Below are positions 1 to 9,853 of a stretch of 64,000 bases of DNA, piece after piece. The stretch spans positions 11,207,473 through 11,271,472 of the forward strand of contig JAQFVV010006221.1 in NCBI GenBank assembly GCA_028023455.1, in the 5' to 3' direction. Each line of letters opens with the position of its first letter. The stretch's first letter is position 1. The notes beneath the pieces are model-generated. The model saw nothing but the letters and a program-made list of their open reading frames with translations, did not search any database and was not told the DNA's origin. Made by a program: the position numbers and the translations under genes. Source of the DNA: Epiperipatus broadwayi. Taxonomy: Eukaryota; Onychophora; Udeonychophora; Euonychophora; Peripatidae.

Positions 1-518
1 AATGTATATGCCTCAATGATGTAAAAAGCTTATTAGGTTTCAAAGCATACTCTATTGATCAAAAAACAATGATTACAACGGTAAAATTGGGCTTACACAG
101 TGAGCATCAGTCTGTTCCTGTGTCTATACAGTTCTTCTGGACAATAAAATTGTTTACAGATATATAGAAGGAGAAAAAGAAGCTTTGTCTTGAGTTCTTT
201 ATGTTGTGTTTTGCAACTTTTAAGGCATTAAATGTTACTTGAATTCGGCTTGTTTAATTTTTTTTTAATACATTATGTTGATGGACCCTGTCATGTGTGT
301 TTTTTGCTGGTTATGGTGTATTGTGTTTTTTGTGGCTGTGTTATTCTGTATCTCTTTTTCTGTTTTTCAATTATAGTGCTGATTTTAATTTAAATAGTGA
401 CCAAGTAAATATCCAGTGGTACTAGCATGTTATCCCTCTTTTTTTATTTTTTCTAGCTTGTGGTGGAATGTGTTGATGTTTTGTTTTGCATTGTAATTGA
501 AATTGAATTTACATATGT
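1..518. other. Unassigned AT-rich flank
   Basis: No gene is visible. The right-hand part (from about 240) may be the 3' UTR of the minus-strand LINE relic that follows, but no tail or target-site duplication could be fixed. Confidence 0.4.
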
Positions 519-2640
519 TTAGCAATATGCATACAAGCTAAATGTCACTGCTCTTTTTGTTGGGATTGCATTTTTTTGGTATAACTGGAGAATTTTTGAC
601 ATTGTTGTGTCTTTCTGATGGTAGTTATTTATCATTATTTGTCTTACCCTTTCCAATCCCAGACACTCATTTAAAAAATGATCTGGTCTTTCTTCTTCTC
701 TTTGGAACAACCTGCACAGTGGGTCTATTTTTATGTGGAACCTTTTAAAATGGATGAAATGTGAAGTAGGCAAAGCGTTCAGGTTTACTTTGACTATGAT
801 GTCGAAGAATTTAGGTTCCAGATACCAATTTTTATATTTTTTAGGAGTTATGCATTGTTTGTTTTAAGGACCATTTTGTTGTTGATATCTTATTGTGTCT
901 GCACTATCAGGCTATGTATGTGCCAGTATGTGTATTTAATTGGGTTAGTCAGGGTTATTTTGTCCCTATGATTTCTTATGCTGTCTAAAAGTGTGACGAT
1001 ATAGTTGTCTTTGAGAGGTGGTCATCAATGCATATTATATATCTATTATTTTTTTCATATTTGGAAACTTTGTAAATGTTGTAATCAGCAGGTTTATTGT
1101 TTTTTTTTGTGTGTAGAAAGTTGGAATTGTATATAGTCCAAGCCCATTTAGTTTTGTTGGTTGGCTTAATTGCCTCATTGAAATGGCTACTGCCTTTTTA
1201 TTACAAAGTAGTTTATTGCACAGAGAGTTTACTGTTGATATAATTTTTTTGGTAAACTTTATCACTGGTAGGTAGTATGTGATTTTTGTTATTATCAGTT
1301 GGTTGAAGAGAGCAACCTTTGAATATAAAGAAAGGTATGATTTAGCAAGTGAGTCTGTGATTCTGTCTGATTGTGTTAATATTTTGTCTTGTATTGTTAT
1401 TCTCATCTGACCCATTCACAAATGAAATGGGAAACCCAAAACTTACTTGTTTTTCCTTGGTATATTTGTGTGTTGGTTTTCCCAGTAAAGATTGACCACA
1501 TAGCTGATTTATAAATATTTATTTTCAGATGAAATTTTGTTGTATAGTCTTCTATTATTTTTTAGAGTACATGTAGTTGTTTCTTTGAAGTTAGAAAAAT
1601 TGTAACGTCATCCATATATGCTATACAGGGTATGTAAATATTGGTGTTTAGTATTTGTATTCCTTGTAATTTTTTCTTGATTTTTTTTCAAGTAGAGGGT
1701 TTATGTATAATGTGAAGAGCAGTGTATTTAGTGGAGATAGCTGGGGAATGGAATGGTTAGGGTAGAAAGTGGGTGATGTTCTTCCATTTAGCATAATGTG
1801 TATCTCCCTATTTAGGAGTAGGTTGGCTATTGGGTATAGGATTGTTCTTGGTATTTTTGTTTTTTTTTTAATTGATTGATTAGTTTGTTGATGGGAACAG
1901 AGTCAAAGACACTCTCAAAATCCAATTGTACTACCATGGGCCCATACTTTTTTATAATTGAATTTACTGTTGTTTTAAATACTAGACTGCTTGGCCAATT
2001 GAAGACCCTTTTTAGGAAATATTGATGTTCCAACAACACTATTGGTAAGATATAAGGTGCTATCTTTTCCTTTAGTATTTTTTCTAGTATTTTGATTCCC
2101 AAAGACTCCATTGAAATGGGTCTTAAAATTGTAATTTCTGAGATGGGTTTTATTTTTTTTCCTGAAAGGGATATCAGGATCAGACCTTATATGTTATATA
2201 ATTTTTGTGAAATTTGATTTTCTACCTTATATGTTATATAATTTTTGTGAAATTTGATTTGCTAGTTGGCATAGTAATTTATTTGTAAATTGACTTAGGT
2301 GAGTTAGTACAAATTTTGGGATCCCGGGTGGTCCTGGGTGACAAGTGCTTTGTAATGTTGTGAGGATTCTTGAAAAATCTATTTTATAAGAAGTTTTGTT
2401 TTCTGGTTTTCCAATGTAATTTCTGGGATCTTTCATTGGTTGTTTGTTGTGTTTACTTCTGAAGTGTTGAAAGATGTGTTCTACCATTTTATACCCATTT
2501 CCTGTTTTAATTGTTATAGGTACTTTGTTGATTGATGGGTATCCTAATGCCCACTTCATTTAACCATAGATCCAAGTGTGTTGTTCTTTTAAACATTTTT
2601 TATGGCAATACATTGTTTTTAATGGTTGTATAGCTGTGTA
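519..2640 (-). mobile_element. Decayed L1/Tx1-like LINE, 5'-truncated
   Basis: Five minus-strand pieces of one RT ORF follow in the correct order: RT entry segment (2559-2227, with WALGYPS and the HPGPPGIPKF block), palm motif A region (2111-1827, with QLDFESVFDSVP), a broken catalytic region near 1640-1610 where WMTLQFF stands in place of the usual MDD box, a thumb segment (1415-1035) and a C-terminal piece (773-519) with a degenerate Cys/His cluster (CRLFQREEERPDHFLNEC). Endonuclease and ORF1 are absent, so the copy is 5'-truncated. Stops and frame changes occur throughout, so it is long dead. The order and motifs match the better preserved element at 5773-11846. Confidence 0.8.
2184..2260. 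repeat. 40-bp tandem duplication inside LINE relic
   Basis: A segment beginning accttatatgttatataat recurs 40 bp later with no mismatch over about 37 bp (2184-2220 and 2224-2260). It breaks the reading frame of the surrounding RT relic. Confidence 0.85.
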
Positions 2641-2690
2641 AGTTTAACAATGATTTCTTAGTTATTTTTGATTGTTTTTGCTGATCTTAC

Positions 2691-2870
2691 TGGAGGAAGA
2701 AATTTATAAAAAGCTTATTAATTCTTGTAAAATAATATAAACAGCTAAGTTTTTGTCAAAATCGTAAATTCACAATATATTGGAGGAAGAAATTTATAAA
2801 AAGCTTATTAATTCATGTAAAATAATATAAACAGCTAAGTTTTTGTCAAAATCGTAAATTCACAATATAG
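2691..2870. repeat. 90-bp tandem duplication, two near-identical copies
   Basis: A unit beginning tggaggaagaaattt repeats at 2691 and 2781 with a single visible substitution (attcttg against attcatg). Two copies this similar imply a recent local duplication. Confidence 0.85.
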
Positions 2871-2995
2871 CTATAATATGTCAAATGTTGGGTATCTACT
2901 TTCTTTCAATACAAACTTAAACAATTTCTATTTTTAAAGTCATTTCTCTTAGAAAGTATTATTTTAATCATATGAAATATTTATTGTTGATAATA

Positions 2996-3337
2996 CAATA
3001 GTCAAATATGTTTAAAAATACATATATACAAGCAACAAAGATTACAAATTATAAAATTATTATATAAAAGCCTTTTTTGGCAAATTATGTATAAGAGTAA
3101 TTTTGTAGTAGAATTGAGGGGGGAAAAATCACATAATAGATCATGTCAAATATCCATTTGTTTATCTGTCTTCTCTCATGTGTTGATATAGATGTCACTG
3201 TATGTGCTTTAAATCGTGGAGACATATTGAAAAGGGCAAAAAAACATAATTTGCCGAAAAGGCTTTTATATAATAATTTTATAATTTGTAATCTTTGTTG
3301 CTTGTATATATGTATTTTTAAACATATTTGACTATTG
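2996..3337. mobile_element. TA-flanked inverted-repeat MITE, 342 bp
   Basis: Terminal inverted repeats of about 95 bp (2996-3090 and 3244-3337) differ by about two positions. The ends read CAATAGTCAAATATG inward, and TA dinucleotides flank both sides (2994-2995, 3338-3339), the target duplication of Tc1/mariner-type elements. The 153-bp centre shows no transposase. The superfamily rests on the TA target alone. Confidence 0.65.
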
Positions 3338-3340
3338 TAT

Positions 3341-4357
3341 ACTTGAAGTGCAACATAAAAAAAGAATTGTTTTTAATTCTGATTCTTTTTCTGTATAGTA
3401 ATTTCGATATTATTGTTGATAATACTCCACAAATGAATTCTAATCTAAATATTCATTTTTGTTCATTTCCCTCTCTTCCTATAAATCTGATATTTTTTTC
3501 AGTATTGAAAACTTCTCTTATTTCTTCATATTTGTACATTTTAATATGGATCATATTTTAATCTTCATCTGATATAATATGCATTTCAAATCATCCTTCT
3601 CCCATTTATATATTTGTATGCACTTTAGACTCCAGAGTATCTGTGCCACAATGGGTTCTAATTATGATCATAAGTACTTTCTGCCTAATGTGTAGTTATT
3701 GTTTTTATTGCTTTCATTGTTTTCTTTTCCGTTCCCTACTCACCCTTCTTTTTTTATTCCAAATAAACTTCAATCTCATTTCTATTATTTTGTTCCTTGC
3801 ATAATTTTATTACTTTAAAATTTATTTGGGTTTAGGGTCTTTTCCAACTAATAATTTGTTTCAAAATTATTTCAATTATTTATTATTACTCATTAATTGA
3901 ACTTTTTCAAATTTTTTAATTTAGTGAAACAACCTCATAAATAATAATTTAATTCTATTTATTTATCGTATAAAACTATAACATTAAAACAATTAGAGAA
4001 TTGCATCATAATTAATAAACATCAAGTATATATATATAATTGGTATATGTCTATATGTCACATTTACTTGTAATACTATTAATATTTTTTTTAATCTAAT
4101 TCAAAAATATTAGCAAATGAAACGAGAACATTTTAATGTATCAAAGAGATAAACGTTAGTGTAAAATAGATTACACTTGCATTAATAAGTAGTAATATGT
4201 GAAGTTTTATTTTTTTAAATAATTTTCTGAATGACAATTTTTATATAAGAATTTAAGATCTCTAATTTTTCTTCTCACAGATGAAGATAGATCATAGTTA
4301 TTTAAATTGTAGCCAATTAGATTTTATTCTTTCCTTATTTGTATATAACTCAATTAC
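3341..4357. other. Unassigned AT-rich DNA
   Basis: Only short chance reading frames occur. No repeat, RNA gene or splice-bounded exon was recognised. Confidence 0.5.
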
Positions 4358-4359
4358 TA

Positions 4360-4849
4360 GTGATGGTATACTATGCCAAAAAGATTATAAATTTTTTATT
4401 TTTTAAAATTTATAGCTTAGCATTATTTTCGATCTGGTCAATTACATTCATAAAATTAATGTGGGTGTATAGAAAAATAGAATTTATTAGTTAAATAAGT
4501 TTATAGATTTAAATATACCATTTATTTAATGATGCAATGCACAAAGTTTTTTTTATTTATTGCTTGAATGTTATTTGCAATAAACCATGTTTATATATAT
4601 ATTTAATCAGGGAACTCAATGGAATGACTTTAATATTAAAAAGATTGAAATTATGGCCTAAATCGATCTCATGTTCCAAAAATAGACTTGATATTGGGGT
4701 CTATTTTGGCACATTGCACCAATCTTGTAGCACGGTTAGAATGAGACTCACCATAGTAAATTGCTTTGCAGATTGGTTCAGTACAGTGCTAAGCTGTACA
4801 TTTTAAAGAATAATAAATTTATAATCTTTCTGGCATAGTGTACCATCAC
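4360..4849. mobile_element. TA-flanked MITE with about 65-bp inverted ends, 490 bp
   Basis: The left end reads GTGATGGTATACTATGCC and the right end, reverse-complemented, GTGATGGTACACTATGCC. Similarity continues inward for about 65 bp, through the AGCTTAGCA block. TA flanks both ends (4358-4359 and 4850-4851). The interior is GC-richer than its surroundings and holds an 89-codon plus-strand frame (4537-4806) with no recognisable transposase motif. It is best read as a non-autonomous Tc1/mariner-like element. Confidence 0.7.
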
Positions 4850-4989
4850 TATTTATTGAGTCATAGTTATTTAACTTAATATATTTAAAAAATTAATTGT
4901 AAACTAATGTGAATTTCTGATAATATCTAATTTGAAACTTGGATTTCAAATATGAGATCCATATTCCACAAAAGAGCAAAAATCAAAGA

Positions 4990-5530
4990 GAAATAATTCA
5001 TACTTTATAGAGTTATTAAATTATTCACCATGCCTTAATACCCATAATTTTAAAAGCTTTATTTATCATTATTTCAATGTGGTGATGAAAAAAATCCATT
5101 GTGAGATAATATAATACTGAGATCTTTATGGATGTCCACTAAATTTACTTTACAACCCTCACTATAAAAAAGAATGTTTAGAAATTCAAACTTTTGATAA
5201 TAAAATTGGTTTAACATTTATCCATATTAACATGCATGTTATTATTTTGTCATCATGTTACAAAATTGATAACATGTTTTTTGTAAAGTATTACAATCAC
5301 TGATTGAGTTAATATTTTTAAATATTTTGCAATCATCTGCATAACTCAAAAGTTGGGAAAATTCCAAATTTTCTCCCAAATTGTCTATATAAATGTTTAA
5401 TAATAATGGTGCTAAGATACTGTCTTGAGGTACTCCAAGATTACAATATGGTATGATCTACTTTATCAAATGCTTTAAATAGATCAAAATAAACAACATC
5501 TAACCAGCATTGATTAGATTAGATTTTGAT
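4990..5530 (-). pseudogene. CR1/Jockey-type reverse transcriptase relic
   Basis: Minus-strand translation across about 5440-5260 gives a broken RT palm: GVPQDSILAPLLLNIYIDNL (motif B, usually GVPQGSILGPLLFNIYINDL), then SYADDCKIFKNI (the catalytic ADD box). Downstream, about 5150-5050, VNLVDIHKDLSIILSHNGFF resembles the region after the palm where a LG(I/V)-D-LSW-HI motif lies. Upstream of motif B, frames collapse. It is an old fragment of a clade different from the L1/Tx1-like elements in this window. Confidence 0.65.
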
Positions 5531-5686
5531 TGACCTATTAGGTAAAAAAAAACATGTTACACTGGAGCCAAAATTTTATTATATCATTAATATTTTTTTT
5601 ATAAACACATCTTTCAAATATGTGAGTAATTGCATGAAGCATGAAATAAGTTTACCATTATTATTATTATTACTACTACCACCACT

Positions 5687-5690
5687 ACTT

Positions 5691-5772
<82 letters not shown>
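5687..5772. repeat. TAC array switching to TAG array: perfect palindrome
   Basis: About 17 (CTA/TAC) triplets run into about 12 (TAG/GTA) triplets, meeting at CTAG (5736-5739). This gives a perfect inverted repeat of about 70 bp (5703-5772). A more degenerate ATT/ACC/TAC stretch precedes it from 5658. It abuts the 3' end of the minus-strand LINE at 5773. Confidence 0.95.
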
Positions 5773-5773
<1 letters not shown>

Positions 5774-6022
5774 TTTAAAAAGTTTTTTATTATTATGTCT
5801 ATATTGTGATTACAAATTAAAAATGTTACATAATTTCTATATTCTGATTACATGTTAAAAAAATTTTACATAATAATTTTATATATATATAAAAAAGTAA
5901 ACAAATATTACATGAATCATAAAGAGAAGAAAAAAAATTGGGGCATGAAAATTAATGAGTAAGGTATTCATTGATGGTTGTAATAGTTTTTTTAGTCCAG
6001 TGCTGATTTTGTTTAAGAGTTA

Positions 6023-6865
6023 TTATTGTGGAGATAATTTTATGAGGCTCCAGGTGGCATTGACTATATCTGCCAGGGCCAAAGAATGATCTCTCATTTT
6101 AATTTTTAGGATTTTATTTTCAAAAAGAGATTTATATTTTCGTGATGTTGGATTAAAAACAAAGTGACATCTTAAGAACCAGAGAGTAAAAATGATAAAG
6201 ATGGACAGCCTTATATTGGGAAATATTCCTTTTTGAATATTTTCTATTAAGATGTCACATATTGGTTTAGAATTATAAATGAGTGTGGATATCAGTTGTC
6301 TATATATATGTAAGGCATTGCAGTGATATAAAAAATGTTGCATTGTTTCATCCTCCCTATCACATAAGGGACAGATAGGATGAATGTTAGTATATTTCCT
6401 CTTATTGAAAAGAAATTCACTTGTTGGTAATGCATCCATGTTAATTTTGATGAGGAAGTCTAAGTATTTAGGTTCTAGATACCAAAATTTAAATTTTTGT
6501 ATTAAAGACTTGTTTGTTAGTTTAAGTGTACTATCTGGTGTCTGAAGCAGATCTAAGTTAGTCATATTTTGATATGCATCCCAGTACTTAATTTTTGCTG
6601 TAAACATATTATCTGGTAATTTGTATTGACATATGTTTTTAATTAGGTTATTAATGAACTTATTGTTAATAGGTGGAGGTGTGTCAGTAGGAGATATTGG
6701 AATGAAAACCTGAAAATTCTGAAAGTTAGTGCAGATTTTAAATAGTGTATTATAGGATTTTTGATAATAAAAGGTATTTATTGAATGCAAAGATAAGCCA
6801 TTAAATTTTGAATGCTTTTGGAGTTTATTAATGCTAATAGAAATTGTCTTCTGGTACCAGATCAA
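6023..6865 (-). CDS. LINE ORF2 C-terminal segment with Cys/His motif
   Basis: This 280-codon frame continues the RT of the preceding frame and is separated from it by a stop and a frame change around 6866-7005. Residues 1-60 correspond to the thumb (INKLQKHSKFNGLSLHSI). Residues 165-182 form a C-X2-C-X8-H-X4-C cluster, CPLCDREDETMQHFLYHC, the cysteine-rich C-terminal motif common to many LINE ORF2 proteins and thought to bind nucleic acid. The frame ends with ATWSLIKLSPQ. Homologous pieces occur at 12170-13000, 37961-38345, 41100-41575 and 43112-43490, so this end of the family is the most retained, as expected from 5' truncation. Confidence 0.75.
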   Translation of the reverse strand: MIWYQKTISISINKLQKHSKFNGLSLHSINTFYYQKSYNTLFKICTNFQNFQVFIPISPTDTPPPINNKFINNLIKNICQYKLPDNMFTAKIKYWDAYQNMTNLDLLQTPDSTLKLTNKSLIQKFKFWYLEPKYLDFLIKINMDALPTSEFLFNKRKYTNIHPICPLCDREDETMQHFLYHCNALHIYRQLISTLIYNSKPICDILIENIQKGIFPNIRLSIFIIFTLWFLRCHFVFNPTSRKYKSLFENKILKIKMRDHSLALADIVNATWSLIKLSPQ

Positions 6866-6999
6866 TTTAGTACATAGAGAATTGATTTTCTTAATGAATG
6901 AGGTTGTGAATATAATGGTGGGTGAATAGAAATTAATTTTTGTTTAGATTAGCATGTTAATTACAGATATTTTGCTGTGTATTGAAAGATAAGCTTTAG

Positions 7000-7764
7000 T
7001 TAGAGAATTAATAATTTTTGTATAGAAATGATTAATTGATTTTGTATATTTATTCTCATTATATTTACTGATTGATGGAAGGGTATTCCCAGAAAGTTAT
7101 GAGGTCGGGTTTCAACTTTTGTTTTAATTGGAGTGCCAGTAAGTATGGACCATGTGGCCATTTTTTCAGGATTGAATTTTAGAGTATAATCTTTTGTGTA
7201 TTTTTTTAATATGTTATGTAGTTTTGGTAACAATTTCTGTGAGGGAAGAAAAACAGTTATGTCATCCATGAATGAAATATGGTTAATTGTACGGTTTAAA
7301 AAAATTGTGTGTATTCCCGGTAGTTCAGTTTCAATTTGAAGTAAGAGGGGATTAATGTAGGTGATGAAGAGGAGGGCACTAAGGGGTGAACCTTGGGGAA
7401 TTGAATTATGTGGAATGATTTCTGATGACATTTTTCCATTTAAGGTGATGTGTATGTTTCTATTTATAAAGAGATTAGCTAAAATATACATAATTGGAAT
7501 CGGGATTCCATGACTACCAAGCACTTCTAAGAGTTTTTCAATAGGCACAGAATCAAAGGCAGCTTCAATATCTAATTGTACTGCAATAGGTGCAACTTTT
7601 CTATGGTGGCAGATGTCATCAGTTAGTGCCCTAAATAAGACATGAGCCTCGGGGATGGATGAGCCTTTTTTGGCAAACTGAAATTTAGATAGAGTAGGTA
7701 ATATAAGAGGCTGGATTTTATCTTTAATAATGGATTCTATTATTTTAATGATTAGTGGGAACAT
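7000..7764 (-). CDS. LINE reverse transcriptase palm domain
   Basis: The 254-codon frame contains RT motifs in order: entry segment IKIIESIIKDKIQP (residues 7-19), motif A LDIEAAFDSVP (64-74), motif B PQGSPLSALLF (123-133), catalytic box FMDD (165-168), motif D FNPEKMATW (197-205) and FLGIPF (224-229). All catalytic aspartates are present. The first methionine lies inside the domain; the upstream part is in the endonuclease frame, and the two were one ORF before a break in a run of eight T near 7808-7815. After residue 240 the frame is lost near 7005. The enzyme would copy LINE RNA at a nicked target. Confidence 0.85.
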   Translation of the reverse strand: MFPLIIKIIESIIKDKIQPLILPTLSKFQFAKKGSSIPEAHVLFRALTDDICHHRKVAPIAVQLDIEAAFDSVPIEKLLEVLGSHGIPIPIMYILANLFINRNIHITLNGKMSSEIIPHNSIPQGSPLSALLFITYINPLLLQIETELPGIHTIFLNRTINHISFMDDITVFLPSQKLLPKLHNILKKYTKDYTLKFNPEKMATWSILTGTPIKTKVETRPHNFLGIPFHQSVNIMRINIQNQLIISIQKLLIL

Positions 7765-7780
7765 AGATATAGGTCTAAGA

Positions 7781-9274
7781 TTATTGAGAGGGGAGGGTAG
7801 TAAAGGTTTTTTTTAGAAAGGGCACTAGTGAGACAGGATGGAGTAGTTCTATACTATGAATTTGATTTGACAAGTAATGTAGCATATTGTAAATTATGGG
7901 AATAGTAAAGTGGCTAAGGTGTTCAAGCAAAAATTTCGGAATGGCATGTGTTCCTAGATGCGAGTTGTTTGGAATAGTTTTTAATTTATTTGCAATGTCT
8001 TCTTTAGATATATTAAGGATAGTTTGTGACATACCAAAATAAAGTGGAGCTAGAATTGGCATAGGTAGCTTTTGAAATTTAGTTTTAAAATATTGTTTAA
8101 TTGGTGGAAGCATATTTATTCTGGTAATCATTTTATCATTTATTAATGTGGATGAGGGTGTGATTATATTAGAGTTATAGCCTAATGCCCATTTGATATA
8201 TGCCCTTGACCAGTCATGGGTGTTTTTTAAAAAGATTTTGGCTTTTTTAATAGAAAGATAATTAGCTAGTGTGAGTTGTGTCTGTTTGAACTCTTGCTTT
8301 AGTAACATTATGGTATTAACTGAATTTGAGCTGGTAGGTGTGCTTTTTAGCTTCATATGCAGTATATCTAATTTTTTGCTAAGTGCAGTAGGAGAAGGAT
8401 TTCTTGCAGTATAATGTTTGATGTTAGAAGCTAAAATATTAATGAAAAAAAACCAAGCTTCTGTTGGTTGGAGTGAAAGTATGTCAATTTTTTTAAAATA
8501 AATGTATGCATTAGATATTATGGCTTCAGGAGCATTTGTTTTTAATAATAAATGGGTGGTATTGTTCAGTAAAAGTGTTGAGTGTATCTGCATATCTAAA
8601 TTTAATACGACATTAAGGGCATGATGGTCAGAAAAAGCTACTGGGTTTAGGGAGGGCGTAATTATAAAGTGCAATTCAGGAGAGTAAAAGAGTAGATCTA
8701 TTAATGATGAATGATTTTTAGTGAAAAATGATATTGTATTTGATGAAAAGAAACCTTCTGAGCTCATTAGCCTTTTGTTAATTTTATGAAGATATTTCAT
8801 CGTAAAGTCTTGGTATGACATATTAAAGTCACCCAAGAGAATTATGGGGTGTGGATTTGTTGCTAGTGTTAAATTAATTATGTTAATAAGCTGGTGTATG
8901 AGTATTGGTTGATTATATAAGTATAATGCTATAATATTTATTGTGCATGCTGCATTATGAAAAGTGATGATAATCATGTGTTGATCAATATATAAGATGT
9001 TGAAAGATTGGAATGGAGAATTCCTATTGATGAGTACTCCTATTCCTGCAGTTGAATAGTTTGATGTGGAAAATCTGGTATATCCAAACATGGCAAGATG
9101 CTGCTCAGGTTTAAAAGGAGAACTTACTGAGCATTTGGTTTCTGTAAAAAAAAGAATATGTGGTGTGAATTGCCGAATCCAGCTGGTAATGGCAAACATT
9201 CTATGGGGTGAGTTTATCCCTCTGACATTAACTTTAGTAATTGATACTAGCATGAGTAATTCTAGATTGTACAA
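7781..9274 (-). CDS. LINE ORF2 APE-type endonuclease plus linker
   Basis: This intact 497-codon frame is the N-terminal half of ORF2. Endonuclease motifs are all present: VNVRGINS (residues 15-22, first catalytic Asn region), TETKC (44-48, catalytic Glu), GIGVLI (77-82), LGDFNM (147-152), LIDLLFYS (191-198) and FSDHHAL (214-220, catalytic Asp-His). The family nicks the target strand to prime reverse transcription. After about residue 230 comes a low-complexity linker, then AYIKWALGYNS near 363, the block that precedes RT in all related fragments here. The frame ends at VPFLKKTFTT, where a poly-T indel separates it from the RT. The start overlaps the extra frame at 9234-9770. Confidence 0.85.
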   Translation of the reverse strand: MYNLELLMLVSITKVNVRGINSPHRMFAITSWIRQFTPHILFFTETKCSVSSPFKPEQHLAMFGYTRFSTSNYSTAGIGVLINRNSPFQSFNILYIDQHMIIITFHNAACTINIIALYLYNQPILIHQLINIINLTLATNPHPIILLGDFNMSYQDFTMKYLHKINKRLMSSEGFFSSNTISFFTKNHSSLIDLLFYSPELHFIITPSLNPVAFSDHHALNVVLNLDMQIHSTLLLNNTTHLLLKTNAPEAIISNAYIYFKKIDILSLQPTEAWFFFINILASNIKHYTARNPSPTALSKKLDILHMKLKSTPTSSNSVNTIMLLKQEFKQTQLTLANYLSIKKAKIFLKNTHDWSRAYIKWALGYNSNIITPSSTLINDKMITRINMLPPIKQYFKTKFQKLPMPILAPLYFGMSQTILNISKEDIANKLKTIPNNSHLGTHAIPKFLLEHLSHFTIPIIYNMLHYLSNQIHSIELLHPVSLVPFLKKTFTTLPSQ

Positions 9275-9770
9275 TGATTATGGTAATTTGTTGTATATGC
9301 ATAATGTTTGTAGTTGTTAATGATCTTGGTAGTGGAAAGTAAGATTTTATGGAGTAAGTATAGTCATATGAAGACTGGAACAGTCTATCCAATGTAACAG
9401 TGGGATAGGATGTTAAAGGAAGGTAATAATTTTGTATAGTATATAATGAGAACAGATATAGCATGTTTAATAATAAAAGGAAAAATGTATTAGTGAGTTT
9501 ATAATTTATAGATATATGTGTTTGTTTATTATAAAGTTTATGTTTATTTAGTTTACGGGTATAAGATGTAATTATGTGTGGTTGTTTGTCATGTAGTGTG
9601 TGTATAATATTATTAATGTGATATATGTATTTTAGCTGGGTAAGTGTAATCAGCAATGAACCCCTACCAAACATAAAAATTAACAAAAAAATCATTACAA
9701 CAGAGTATTTAACACAAATTGGAAAAAATAAAAATAAAATAAAAACAGTTGGATATAGTCCTTCATTCAT
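9234..9770 (-). CDS. Extra LINE frame, 178 codons, two hydrophobic segments
   Basis: This frame occupies the gap between ORF1 (stop at 9854) and the endonuclease ORF, beginning 84 bp after ORF1 and overlapping the endonuclease start by about 40 bp in another frame. It is not homologous to any domain I recognise. Two strongly hydrophobic stretches are visible: residues about 7-35 (FILFLFFPICV then VVMIFLLIFMF) and about 93-110 (FFLLLLNMLYLFSLY), which would be membrane segments if translated. In DNA this AT-rich a stop would be expected every 11-20 codons, so 178 open codons is unlikely by chance, though the strand is poor in G, which lowers stop frequency. Function unknown; it could also be an unusually open inter-ORF spacer. 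Confidence 0.35.
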   Translation of the reverse strand: MNEGLYPTVFILFLFFPICVKYSVVMIFLLIFMFGRGSLLITLTQLKYIYHINNIIHTLHDKQPHIITSYTRKLNKHKLYNKQTHISINYKLTNTFFLLLLNMLYLFSLYTIQNYYLPLTSYPTVTLDRLFQSSYDYTYSIKSYFPLPRSLTTTNIMHIQQITIIIVQSRITHASINY

Positions 9771-9853
9771 GATATATCACTAAGTTTTGTTTGGTTTAAT
9801 GTGTCCAGGATAATTTGCATTAGGATTATCTGATGTGTGTTCAGTATTAACTT

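Noticed and set aside
4537-4806. Possible LINE thumb domain or transposase in the GC-richer centre
   Set aside because: The segment lies inside a well-defined TA-flanked MITE and no RT or DDE motif aligns.
9066-9320. Plus-strand 84-codon frame, and similar at 10170-10364 and 10499-10816
   Set aside because: Antisense shadows of the minus-strand LINE ORFs.
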